A program made the position numbers and the translations under genes. DNA of 64,000 nucleotides, from assembly GCA_902779085.1 (NCBI GenBank), contig CACYZY010000003.1, forward strand, positions 1 through 64,000, in the 5' to 3' direction. Source of the DNA: an uncultured Bacteroidales bacterium (GTDB taxonomy: Bacteria > Bacteroidota > Bacteroidia > Bacteroidales > Bacteroidaceae). The notes beneath the pieces are model-generated. The model ran no database searches. It saw only the letters and a list, made by a program, of their open reading frames with translations, and was not told the origin of the DNA. This document shows positions 53,689-62,344 of the stretch, piece by piece (position 1 is the stretch's first letter; the number at the start of each line of letters is the position of its first letter).

Positions 53689-54528
53689 ATGTGGCAATGG
53701 TTAATAGCGATACTGGGTGCTTCCATGGGGGTATGGAATTTCCTGTCCTTAGTAGTGGTGGTATTCCTATTGCTTGCTGCATTTGGTGGGTCTATTGAGG
53801 CTTGGTGGATTATCGGGGTATGTGTCGGCATGTTCCTCTTGCGCCTAATAGGTATATCTATCAATAAGGCGTATAAAGAATATATCCATGAGAGGTACAA
53901 GAAGGTGTGGGATGAATTGCCTGAAGAGGAGAAGGAAATCTGGAAGGGGATATCCATTGAGGTGGAGCATAATGATTATGGCGGTGTATGGGAGAAAGGG
54001 GAGCAGGCTTTCGAGAACAGATTCCGCAAGAAGTTCTCTTTCATGGATTTCTTCAGGGATGATTTCAAGAAGAAGGTGCCTTTCCCCAAGGAGAACTGGA
54101 TGAACACTATCTATATATCTGATGCTGCTGAGAAGAAGATCAAGAAACTGGGCCTTGATTATAATGAATCAAATGGTTGCCTGAAATGGCTTATTGCTAT
54201 TATCGTGCTGATTATTGCAATAGTAATTGGGGTCGTTTATTCGCAAAGGAGTGAGACGAAGAGGCACGAGATGACGCCTGAAGAGAGGCATCAGATGGAC
54301 TCTATCCGTGATGCTTACAGAAGGGAACAGGACTCTATCAAGGAGGCTCGGGAAAAGGCGCATGAGGAGTATATTCGTAAGATGGCGCGGGATATCGTGA
54401 ACTCTGGCAAGAATGACAGGAAGAGGAGCAACAATATGCGGGGGTGGGACCCTGCTTCGGAGGATGACGCTCGCGAGAATGGCATGGATCGCTATATGGA
54501 GAATGATGATGAGAAGGGATGGGATTGA
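53689..54528 (+). CDS. Membrane protein of unknown family
   Basis: 279 residues. Two N-terminal membrane helices (about 5-30 and 38-58), a soluble middle region (IHERYKKVWDELPEEEKEIW, FENRFRKKFSFMDFF), a third helix (about 163-184, WLIAIIVLIIAIVIGVVY) and a charged C-terminal coil rich in Arg/Glu/Asp. It begins 39 bp after the zinc-ribbon gene and is in line with the cassette, so it could supply a membrane component. I do not recognise it. Confidence 0.65.
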   Translation: MWQWLIAILGASMGVWNFLSLVVVVFLLLAAFGGSIEAWWIIGVCVGMFLLRLIGISINKAYKEYIHERYKKVWDELPEEEKEIWKGISIEVEHNDYGGVWEKGEQAFENRFRKKFSFMDFFRDDFKKKVPFPKENWMNTIYISDAAEKKIKKLGLDYNESNGCLKWLIAIIVLIIAIVIGVVYSQRSETKRHEMTPEERHQMDSIRDAYRREQDSIKEAREKAHEEYIRKMARDIVNSGKNDRKRSNNMRGWDPASEDDARENGMDRYMENDDEKGWD

Positions 54529-54563
54529 AAAAAACTACCTCTGATTCGATGCTCAGAGGTAGT
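54528..54563 (-). terminator. Terminator of the LRR lipoprotein gene
   Basis: An 11-bp perfect stem (actacctctga / tcagaggtagt), followed on the minus strand by seven Ts. It may also stop the convergent cassette. Confidence 0.85.
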
Positions 54564-54598
54564 ATATGATGAGATAGAGATCTAGTGGATGGTGAGGG

Positions 54599-56620
54599 TT
54601 ATTCTTCGTATTCCTCTACCCTCCAACCTTCAGGGATTCCACTGGAGCCAGTAGTCCACTTCGTCATATCGGCAGCCTTATAGAAGGTGCCCCCTCCCGA
54701 TACACCTTCGAGCCAATCATTGGTGCATAAATCGGCAGAAATATCAGTGGCGAGGCAGGTTATAGAATTCAGGCCAGAGCAGCCAAAGAACATGCCTTCA
54801 TAGCAACCCAATGCCAAAGTGGTGGCAGGCAATTCTGGGGCTGTAGTCAAGTTGGCGCAGCCAATGAACATGCCTTCATAGCAACTCTCCGCCAATGTAG
54901 TGGCAGGCAGAGCAGGGGCAGTGGTTAAGCTCGTGCAGTTTTCGAACATGTTCTCATAGCAACTCACCGCCAATGTAGTGGCAGGCAGAGCAGGGGCAGT
55001 CTTCAGGCCAGAGCATCCATAGAACATGTATTTATAGCAACCCTCCACCAATGTAGTGGCAGGCAGAGCAGGGGCAGTGGTTAAGCTCTTGCAGTCTACG
55101 AACATGTGACTATAGCAACTCTCTGTCAATGTAGTGGCAGGCAGAGCAGGGGCTGCGGTCAGGCCAGAGCAGCCTTCGAACATGTATTGATAGCAACTCA
55201 CCGCCAATGTTTTGGCTGGCAGCTCAGGGGCAGTGGTTAAGGCAGTGCAGTCTGAGAACATGTATTCATAGCAACCCTCCGTCAATGTTTTGGCTGGCAG
55301 CTCAGGGGCAGTGGTCAGGCCAGAGTTGCGGAACATCTGAGAATAACAACACTCCGTCAATGTAGTGGCTGGCAAGGTCAGTGGCTTGGAGTCATGGCTC
55401 TTGATATTCGTATTGCCTTCAAATAGCTTCATGAAGGTAAAACTACCTGTCAGCGTTTTGGCAGTTTCATAATCTTTAGCGTTTATCAGACTCATGATAT
55501 TGCCATAGATGTAGCAGCTGGAAGAGCATTGGATGTTTGTATTTTTTATATCTGGCTCAACTGTGCAATACAACTCATTGTTTCCATAGAAGCGCACCAC
55601 GTCATTTGCTGCTATAGAGATGGTGATATCACTGGTATTGCCCTTGGTGCTGGTTACCCTTGTTTCCATATTCTTCATATAGCTTATCACCAGTCCCAAT
55701 GGGTTTTTGATGGTGATGGTACCTGCTTCAATAGCCTTCAGGGTCAGCGGGTCGCTCTGCTTGGTGAGTGTGATGGTAGCAGTGTAGAACTTGCCGTTCT
55801 GTATCACTTCACTTTTCACGTCGAGCGTACCCATATAGGCATTATTATCAATATCTAAGACATCGAAGATAAAGGTATCGGCACTATTGCTGGCTTTGCT
55901 CAGGGCTACCCATACCTCATTGCTGGGAATAGCATCCACTCCGGAGGCAACGTCTGTAATCACAGAACCATTTGTCTTATTAGGAGTGCTTAAGAAACTG
56001 CCTGACGTTATCAGGTCGTTATTCGCAGTACTCACCAAGAGCTTTGTCACCTTTATTGACTCACCTGCGCTATCCACAAAGGTGAACTTATACATGCTCT
56101 GCAGGCTCTGGAATGTGGCAGGCTTGGTTTCGATGTTGCCGTCAGTTGCACTAATGACCTTCACCTTTGCTATGGCGTAGTCGAAGTTGTCCAGCTCCTT
56201 ATTCTCTATATGGCCGCCTATTTGCTTAGCAAATGAGAACGTTCCATCGTCTTTGGTATTGTAAAGTAAGGTAAGCTCGTCGTTTACTGCATAGGTGCCA
56301 TTCAGCTTGCCCACGAGGTTGGCTGTTGTGCCATCTTGATCGGGATGCAAAGCGTTGCTGTCAAGAGTTCCGTTCTTGATTACGTATATGTTATCCGAGG
56401 TGCGGAATTCTGCCTTAAGCTTGCCTTCTTCGTACTTCACGGCACGGGTATCGGCATTTATGTCGATGGTGGCGGGAATGGATATCTGCCACTTGCCAGA
56501 TACAGGCATTTTGTCGGTGGGGTCCTCGTTGGAGCAAGAACTGAGGGAACCAGCAAAGAGAGTGGCGCAAGCCGCCATCAGCAGGTGGCTCGTCAGTTGG
56601 TAAAGTCTATCTGTTTTCAT
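54599..56620 (-). CDS. Fimbrillin-like lipoprotein with BspA-type leucine-rich repeats
   Basis: 673 residues. The lipoprotein signal ends GSLSSC. Residues about 40-300 are homologous to the lipoprotein at 40377. Residues 412-617 are one partial and seven full 26-residue units of pattern TTAPxLPAxTLxxxCYxxMFxxCxxL, a TpLRR/BspA-like surface repeat. A unique 56-residue end (WLEGVSGGGTFYKA, SGIPEGWRVEEYEE) follows. It is probably surface-exposed and binds host or other cells (BspA family knowledge). A 38-residue peptide gene lies 42 bp upstream. Confidence 0.85.
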   Translation of the reverse strand: MKTDRLYQLTSHLLMAACATLFAGSLSSCSNEDPTDKMPVSGKWQISIPATIDINADTRAVKYEEGKLKAEFRTSDNIYVIKNGTLDSNALHPDQDGTTANLVGKLNGTYAVNDELTLLYNTKDDGTFSFAKQIGGHIENKELDNFDYAIAKVKVISATDGNIETKPATFQSLQSMYKFTFVDSAGESIKVTKLLVSTANNDLITSGSFLSTPNKTNGSVITDVASGVDAIPSNEVWVALSKASNSADTFIFDVLDIDNNAYMGTLDVKSEVIQNGKFYTATITLTKQSDPLTLKAIEAGTITIKNPLGLVISYMKNMETRVTSTKGNTSDITISIAANDVVRFYGNNELYCTVEPDIKNTNIQCSSSCYIYGNIMSLINAKDYETAKTLTGSFTFMKLFEGNTNIKSHDSKPLTLPATTLTECCYSQMFRNSGLTTAPELPAKTLTEGCYEYMFSDCTALTTAPELPAKTLAVSCYQYMFEGCSGLTAAPALPATTLTESCYSHMFVDCKSLTTAPALPATTLVEGCYKYMFYGCSGLKTAPALPATTLAVSCYENMFENCTSLTTAPALPATTLAESCYEGMFIGCANLTTAPELPATTLALGCYEGMFFGCSGLNSITCLATDISADLCTNDWLEGVSGGGTFYKAADMTKWTTGSSGIPEGWRVEEYEE
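54770..55387 (-). repeat. 78-bp tandem repeats inside the LRR gene
   Basis: Seven full and one partial 78-bp units coding for the 26-residue LRR. Some neighbours share long identical runs (e.g. tgtagtggcaggcagagcag in four units), which favours recombination and copy-number change. Confidence 0.85.
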
Positions 56621-56662
56621 AACATCTTTTTTAATGTATAAAACTTGGTGATAAAGCCACCG

Positions 56663-56779
56663 TTAATCTTTGTTCAAATTTATAGGATCGCCATAGGTGT
56701 CGCCGCGGCTGGCGGCAATCATGCCTTGTACCTCCAATTCAATTACTTGCACCTCGGGTGCCTCATACAGTTCTTTCAT
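56663..56779 (-). CDS. 38-residue peptide, VIExE-VQGMIAAS family
   Basis: This encodes MKELYEAPEVQVIELEVQG followed by MIAAS and a polar tail (RGDTYGDPINLNKD). It is homologous to the peptide at 41634 and again sits directly upstream of a fimbrillin-like lipoprotein. No signal peptide. A TACATTTG -7 element at 56830-56823 makes it the first gene. It is short, but conservation of sequence and context between the two loci supports translation. Confidence 0.72.
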   Translation of the reverse strand: MKELYEAPEVQVIELEVQGMIAASRGDTYGDPINLNKD

Positions 56780-56961
56780 AAATCAAAGTATTTAATGATA
56801 TTATTTGTTGCTTGTCAAACTACAAATGTACATCAATTTTTAATATATCCAAAAAAAATGGAGAAATGAAGATGTAGGATGTTTTTACTTTATCTTGCCT
56901 GAGTGACAGCGTACCTGCATGACAACAGATATTTTAGGGTGCTGAAATAGGTGAGGAAATG

Positions 56962-56992
56962 TTTGGTGGCAACAAATAAAACTGTATCTTTG
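56962..56992 (+). promoter_or_regulatory. Promoter of the ABC exporter gene
   Basis: TTTG (56962-56965) and TATCTTTG (56985-56992), 19 bp apart, 23 bp before the ATG. Confidence 0.7.
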
Positions 56993-57015
56993 TAGGCTTA
57001 GAATCGTCTCTTTTT

Positions 57016-58818
57016 ATGAACAAACATATGGGTATTTGGAAATTGCTGAATCGCATACTGAGGTATGTGATGCCTTATCGATGGCTGGTGGTGGCAACGC
57101 TGTTGCTCACGCTGCTGGGCTCCGTACTGGCGCAGGTGAATGCGGTGGTGCTGGACCGTGCGGTGGATGCTATCAATGTGCTGGACCAGCAACCGTCGAT
57201 GTCGTGGGCGAGCGCGCTGCGCATACTGACGATCATCAGCGCCATCTTGCTGGGCAAGGAGGTGCTGGCGGCTGTGGTGAACTTCTTCCGTCGATACTAC
57301 GGCGAGAGGATGCGTATATTTGTCAATCGTGACTTGTCGCTGCAGGTGATCAAGCATGTGCTGACGTTCCGCATGGCGTTCTTTACGTCAACGGGCAACG
57401 AGGCAGGACGTCTGCAGGCGCGTATCGACAAGGGGGTGGCAAGTACGAGCATGGCGGTAAACAGCTTCTTCATCGACATTTTGCCGCTGTTCACAAGTGC
57501 GGTGCTGGCGCTGGTGCTGATGTTCATGGCGAATGTGTTTGTGGGCTTGGTGGCGCTGGCCATCGTGCCTGTCTATTTCTATGTGACGTATATCCAGGCG
57601 GAACGCATGAGGGATGGACGTCGTGGCATCTATGAGGGGCAGCAGGCAGTGAGCCAGAATATCCTGAACATCATCGAGAGCATTCCTGTGGTGAAGTCGT
57701 TCAACCGTGAGCAGATTGAGCATGACCGTCAGCAGGAGGTGCAGGACAGACTGACGAATCTGCAGCTCTCTACGCGCAAGAAGAGCTATTTCTTTACTGG
57801 CATGAAGGGTTTCCTGGAGCAGATTGGTACGGTGCTGGTGATTATCCTTACGGCTTACCTGGTGCTGATTGACTATCCTGGGATGACGATTGGTAAGATT
57901 ATGTATCACGTGATGCTGTTTGCCAACGTGAGTGCGCCTATACGTCAGCTGCACCGTATCTATGACGACCTGAACGATGCGCTGATCTATTCTGAGGATC
58001 TGTTTGGTCTGATGGAGGGTACTGAGGAGGTGGAGCAGACGGGCGACTATCATCCTGAGGAGGTGACGGGACGCTTCGAGGTGAAGGACGTGGACTTTAC
58101 TTATCCTAACGGGGTGAAGGCGCTGCACGATGTGTCGATGGTGATCGAGCCTGGCAAGATTACGGCGCTGGTGGGCATGAGTGGTGCTGGCAAGAGTACG
58201 GTGGTGAACTTGCTGGACAAGTTCTATCATCCTGACAGTGGTGAGATATGTTTCGACGGAGTGCCTATAGATCAGTGGGATACGCAGTGGCTGCGTGACC
58301 ATATCGGGTTGGTGATGCAGAAGAACCATATATTCGACGGCACCATTGAGGAGAACATCCTGTATGGCAATCCGAAGGCGACACACGAGGATGTGGTGAG
58401 GGCTGCCAAGCAGGCGTTTTTGTATGATCAGGTGATGCAGTTGCCTGAGGGCTTCAACAGCAGTGCACTGAGACTGAGTGGTGGTCAGCAACAGCGTGTG
58501 GCCATCGCGCGACTGTTTATCAAGGATCCTGCGGTGATTATCCTGGACGAGCCTACAGCGAGTCTGGATGCGATTGCTACGGAGCAGATCAAGGCGAGCA
58601 TCGACGCCATCAAGAAGGGGCGTACGGTGATTATCATCTCGCACAACCTGGGGCAGATCATTGATGCTGACCAGCTGTATGTGTTGGAGGAAGGACGTGT
58701 GGTACAGAGCGGCAAGCCTGCGGAGGTGTATCAGCAGGGTGGCGTTTACAAGGAGATATTCGATGCGAGTGCGCGCAGCATGAATGCCGACAAGATTGCT
58801 GAGGTAATGGATAATTGA
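57016..58818 (+). CDS. ABC exporter half-transporter (permease + ATPase)
   Basis: 600 residues. Six membrane helices (to about 320) are followed by an ATPase domain: Walker A GMSGAGKST, Q-loop VMQKNH, signature LSGGQQQR, Walker B VIILDEP and H-loop IISHN. A homodimer would export lipids, peptides or drugs; the substrate is not readable. The gene is GC-rich and CTG-rich compared with the accessory DNA to its left. Confidence 0.94.
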   Translation: MNKHMGIWKLLNRILRYVMPYRWLVVATLLLTLLGSVLAQVNAVVLDRAVDAINVLDQQPSMSWASALRILTIISAILLGKEVLAAVVNFFRRYYGERMRIFVNRDLSLQVIKHVLTFRMAFFTSTGNEAGRLQARIDKGVASTSMAVNSFFIDILPLFTSAVLALVLMFMANVFVGLVALAIVPVYFYVTYIQAERMRDGRRGIYEGQQAVSQNILNIIESIPVVKSFNREQIEHDRQQEVQDRLTNLQLSTRKKSYFFTGMKGFLEQIGTVLVIILTAYLVLIDYPGMTIGKIMYHVMLFANVSAPIRQLHRIYDDLNDALIYSEDLFGLMEGTEEVEQTGDYHPEEVTGRFEVKDVDFTYPNGVKALHDVSMVIEPGKITALVGMSGAGKSTVVNLLDKFYHPDSGEICFDGVPIDQWDTQWLRDHIGLVMQKNHIFDGTIEENILYGNPKATHEDVVRAAKQAFLYDQVMQLPEGFNSSALRLSGGQQQRVAIARLFIKDPAVIILDEPTASLDAIATEQIKASIDAIKKGRTVIIISHNLGQIIDADQLYVLEEGRVVQSGKPAEVYQQGGVYKEIFDASARSMNADKIAEVMDN

Positions 58819-58842
58819 CTACTTCCTATTCTGTCGCGACTC

Positions 58843-58871
58843 GGCATAGCTCAAGCAAGCTTGGCTCTGCC
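58843..58871. repeat. REP-like imperfect palindrome
   Basis: Ggcatagctcaagc and gcttggctctgcc form a stem with two or three mismatches, 24 bp after the ABC gene. It may be a palindromic repeat or a weak terminator. Confidence 0.5.
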
Positions 58872-58920
58872 ATCGCTGTTTCAGAAAGTGAAAATGGAAA
58901 ATATAATATGAATATTAAAT

Positions 58921-59370
58921 ATGAAAAATTGTAGTATAGTGAAAGGATGGGGGAAGAGTGTGGCTCTTTTAGTTCTTGTTGCTTTTTTGCCTTTCTTCAT
59001 GGGGTGCAACGAGGAGTCGAACATCCCTGTGCCCGCACAGGAGTTTATCAAGGAGTATTTCCCGAAATCGACGGTGGTGCTGGTGGAAATGGATGCGGAT
59101 GACGAGGGCAAGGAATACTGCGCGTGGCTGAATGACGGCACGAAGGTGGAGTTTGACTTGCAGGGCGAGTGGAAGCGCGTGAGCAGGAACAAGACGGGGG
59201 TGCCCTCGAGACTGGTGCCGCCTGTGATTACTGAGTATGTGAAGACGAACTATCCGCAAGATATCATCTCGAAGCTGAGCAAGAAGTCGTATGGCTACAA
59301 GATTGAGCTCTCGGATGATATGGATCTGAGGTTTGACCCGCAAGGAAACTTCATTGAAGAAGTAGACTGA
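58921..59370 (+). CDS. PepSY-like (DUF2874) lipoprotein
   Basis: 149 residues with a long signal ending FMGCN (lipobox Cys36). Two beta-lactamase-inhibitor-like PepSY repeats: VPAQEFIKEYFPKSTVV...VEFDLQGEWKRV and VPPVITEYVKTNYPQ...LRFDPQGNF. Periplasmic or surface; such proteins bind calcium or inhibit proteases, but no role is established. An ATG 50 bp past the REP-like element. Confidence 0.83.
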   Translation: MKNCSIVKGWGKSVALLVLVAFLPFFMGCNEESNIPVPAQEFIKEYFPKSTVVLVEMDADDEGKEYCAWLNDGTKVEFDLQGEWKRVSRNKTGVPSRLVPPVITEYVKTNYPQDIISKLSKKSYGYKIELSDDMDLRFDPQGNFIEEVD

Positions 59371-59389
59371 AACGCTAGCTCTGACAAAA

Positions 59390-59600
59390 ACAGGGCGAGA
59401 ACGCTGAACGAAAAACGTTGAAAAAACGGGGTAGGCGGAGGCGCTGAAACGCTGACGGAAACACTGTTTTGGTGGAAAAGGACACAGGAAACAGGGCGAG
59501 AAAGCTGAACGAAAACGTTGAAAAACGGGGGTAGGCGGAGGCGCTGAAACTGAAACACTGTTATAGTGGAAAAGGACACAGAAAACAGGGCGAGAAGGGC
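59390..59600 (+). repeat. Noncoding tandem repeat, about 100-bp unit
   Basis: Unit 1 (59390-59490, 101 bp) and unit 2 (59491-59584, 94 bp) share acagggcgagaa, gctgaacgaaaa, cgttgaaaaa, taggcggaggcgctgaaac and gtggaaaaggacacag in order; a third partial unit follows. They fill the gap between the PepSY-like gene and the GH3 terminator. No ORF is credible across them. Confidence 0.85.
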
Positions 59601-59612
59601 TAGGGCGACTAA

Positions 59613-59646
59613 AATTAAAGGCTGCAAAATCTTGCAGCCTTTAATT
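59613..59646. terminator. Bidirectional terminator
   Basis: A 14-bp perfect stem (aattaaaggctgca / tgcagcctttaatt) flanked by A and T runs. Confidence 0.85.
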
Positions 59647-59672
59647 GTTTGCCTCGAAACGAGGGCCTGAGG

Positions 59673-62225
59673 TCAGAAGGTGTAGGCCACTGACTGGAGG
59701 TCCTCATCTGCTGAACTGGCGCCCACGAGCAGGGTGTAGTCGCCATTCATAGGATGTACGGTGTGGATCTTGTTGTCCCACCAGTTGAAGGTCTCGTCAG
59801 TGAGTGGAATGCTGACATTCACGGTCTGACCTGCAGCGATGTTCACGCGCTTGAAGCCACGCAGGGTCTTCTGTGGACCGTCTTTCTCGTCGTTCTTCTT
59901 GACATAGAGCTGTACCACTTCGTCGCCAGCACGCTTGCCTGTGTTGGTCACTGCTACGACTACGTTCTTGCCTTCGATGCGTGGGGTACCATACTGGAAG
60001 GTGGTGTAGCTCAAGCCGTAACCAAACTGGAACAGAGGCTTCTCGGTCATGTAGCGATAGGTGCGTCCCTTCATGCTGTAGTCCTCGAAATCAGGCACCT
60101 GCTTGATGTTCTTGTAGAACGTAACAGGGAGGCGTCCTGCAGGGTTGTAGTCGCCGTAGATGACATCAGCAATAGCTGTACCGCCTGCCTGACCTGGGTA
60201 CCAAGCCTGGATGATGGCGTCGCAAGACTCTGTCTCTGGTACCATACCAATGGCTGAACCTGAGAAGTTGACGTAAACCACTTTCTTGCCTGCTGCCTTG
60301 AGGGCCTTGAGGAAGTTGCGCTGGATGGCTGGCAACTCGATATCGGTACGGTCGCCACCCTTGAATCCTTCAATGGATACAGGCATTTCCTCGCCTTCCA
60401 GACGTGGAGAAATACCTCCTGCATAGATGACTACATCGGCCTTTGCCACTTGGTTGATGACCTTCTGTGCATCGAACTTTTCGTTCAGACCAATGTCGAA
60501 GCTCATCTTGCCTGCGTAGGTGAGGTACTGATAGCGAATTTCGATATCGTAGTTCTTACCTGCTTCTGCCTTGAGGGTATAGAAGGCGCTGAGGGCATTG
60601 AGGTTACCTGCTTTCTTCTCTACCTGCTCGCCGTTGATGAGGAGGGTAGTGGTGCCCAGAGAACCAATACGGAGCTCTACATCAGCCGTTTGTGTAGCGT
60701 GGAAGGTGCTCTTGTACACGCAAGAGAAATCGTTGAGAGGTACACCTGCTGCAAAGGCGGTGTTGCCTTCGGTATACTTTGACCAAGGGGTGGTTTCACG
60801 GCCTTTCACGATGGACTTGCCGTTGAAGTCCTTGTTGTCCCAGTATTCTACCTCGAAGCCCTTGCCAGAAGCGTTGTAGCACTGATTGAAGAGGCTGTTG
60901 AACACTCTGTCGGAGGTGAGGTCGCAAGCAGGAACGTAGATGAGCTTGGACTTAGGCAGGCGTGCCTGCAGGCCCTTGAGCAGGGTTACGGTAGCTGCTG
61001 GGGTGCCGTTGTAGTTGCCCCACTGCATCACTGAGTCGTTGGCGTTGGCGCCGATCACAGCTACGGTGAGGTTCTTCTTCAGAGGCAGGATGTCGTTTTT
61101 GTTCTGCAACAGCACCATTGACTGGCGAGCCATTGTCAGAGCGAGTTGCTGGTGCTCCTTGCTGTTGAGCAGTGAGGTAGGCAGGTCGTCCCAAGGGGTG
61201 TGCTCGTCCATCTCACCGAGTTCGAAACGTGCTTTGAGCAAGCGCTTTACGCTCACGTCGATATCGCTCTCCTTGATCTCACCACGCTGAACAGCCTGTA
61301 CCAGTTGGCGATAGGCAGTACCGCACTCGAGGTCAGTACCTGTAAGCACAGCAGTAGCAGAAGCTTCAGCAGCATCCATTGCAGTCTGGTGGTATCCCTG
61401 ACGATAGAAGTCGTCGATAGCACCACAGTCGCTCACCACAATACCCTGATAGTCCCACTCGTTGCGCAGGATCTGTACCAGTAAACGGTTGCTTCCGCAG
61501 CAAGGATTGCCCTCGTAACGGTTGTAGGCACACATCACCTCTTTTACGCCACCTTTGGTAACCAGGTCCTTGAAAGCAGGGAGGTAGGTCTCGTAGAGGT
61601 CGCGAGGATCGGTGAGGTCGGCATTGTACACGTGACGGTTCCATTCTGGACCAGAGTGCACAGCAAAGTGCTTGGCGCAAGCGTGGGCCTTATCGTACTT
61701 AGAATCAGCAGGTCCCTGCAAGCCACGCACTACTGACAAACCCATCGTACCAGTGAGGTAGGGGTCTTCGCCGTAGGTCTCCTGACCACGTCCCCAACGT
61801 GGATCACGGAAGATATTGATGTTTGGGGTCCAGAAGGTAAGTCCCTGATAGCGTTTCACATCGCCTGATTCCTTTGCCAAACGGTGCTTTACACGGATTT
61901 CGTCGCTCACAACGGTGAATACCTGTTCGAGCAACTCGTTGTTCCATGATGCGGCCATACCGATGGTCTGTGGGAAGACGGTGGCCAAGCCGTTACGGCC
62001 TACACCATGCAGAGCTTCGTTCCACCAGTCGTAGGGCTTGATGCCCAGACGGTCGATACCTTTCGAGGTATTCTGCATCAGCGTCACCTTTTCTTCCAGA
62101 TTGAGGCGAAGCAACAGGTCTTCGGCGCGCTCTTCTGGAGAAAGGGCTGGATTCTGATAAGGCAGTTGGGCAAAAACGCTCATGCTACATGCAATAACTG
62201 CCAAAGAAATGATGTGTTTTTTCAT
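59673..62225 (-). CDS. GH3 beta-xylosidase/beta-glucosidase with inserted PA14 domain
   Basis: 850 residues with a signal peptide (MKKHIISLAVIACSMSVFAQ). The N-terminal barrel has TVFPQTIGMAASWN and VVSDCGAIDDF (nucleophile Asp). A PA14-like domain (about 445-590, TADVELRIGSLGTTTLLING) is inserted in the second domain, and a C-terminal Fn3-like domain ends the protein (VAVTNTGKRAGDEVVQLYV). It releases terminal xylose or glucose from oligosaccharides in the periplasm; Prevotella Xyl3A-type enzymes have this layout. Single gene, with terminator 27 bp downstream. Confidence 0.92.
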   Translation of the reverse strand: MKKHIISLAVIACSMSVFAQLPYQNPALSPEERAEDLLLRLNLEEKVTLMQNTSKGIDRLGIKPYDWWNEALHGVGRNGLATVFPQTIGMAASWNNELLEQVFTVVSDEIRVKHRLAKESGDVKRYQGLTFWTPNINIFRDPRWGRGQETYGEDPYLTGTMGLSVVRGLQGPADSKYDKAHACAKHFAVHSGPEWNRHVYNADLTDPRDLYETYLPAFKDLVTKGGVKEVMCAYNRYEGNPCCGSNRLLVQILRNEWDYQGIVVSDCGAIDDFYRQGYHQTAMDAAEASATAVLTGTDLECGTAYRQLVQAVQRGEIKESDIDVSVKRLLKARFELGEMDEHTPWDDLPTSLLNSKEHQQLALTMARQSMVLLQNKNDILPLKKNLTVAVIGANANDSVMQWGNYNGTPAATVTLLKGLQARLPKSKLIYVPACDLTSDRVFNSLFNQCYNASGKGFEVEYWDNKDFNGKSIVKGRETTPWSKYTEGNTAFAAGVPLNDFSCVYKSTFHATQTADVELRIGSLGTTTLLINGEQVEKKAGNLNALSAFYTLKAEAGKNYDIEIRYQYLTYAGKMSFDIGLNEKFDAQKVINQVAKADVVIYAGGISPRLEGEEMPVSIEGFKGGDRTDIELPAIQRNFLKALKAAGKKVVYVNFSGSAIGMVPETESCDAIIQAWYPGQAGGTAIADVIYGDYNPAGRLPVTFYKNIKQVPDFEDYSMKGRTYRYMTEKPLFQFGYGLSYTTFQYGTPRIEGKNVVVAVTNTGKRAGDEVVQLYVKKNDEKDGPQKTLRGFKRVNIAAGQTVNVSIPLTDETFNWWDNKIHTVHPMNGDYTLLVGASSADEDLQSVAYTF

Positions 62226-62344
62226 AATAATAGAGTAGATTTTTAATGAATTTTCTAAATTTCCTACAAATATAAAGCATTTTTATTGATATAATTAAAA
62301 AGAATACCTAATTTTGAGGGGAATTATATCGATTATAAGCGAAA

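Noticed and set aside
57388..58644. 418-codon open frame opposite the ABC exporter
   Set aside because: Antisense shadow in GC-rich DNA. The product is His/Arg/Leu-rich without motifs, and the sense gene has all ABC signatures.
59390..59600. Possible CRISPR array or coding repeat
   Set aside because: The unit is about 100 bp with no spacer structure, and frames are interrupted.
59295..59627. 110-codon minus frame across the tandem repeat
   Set aside because: Its low-complexity S/V/F/P product arises from the repeat itself and it overlaps the end of the PepSY-like gene.
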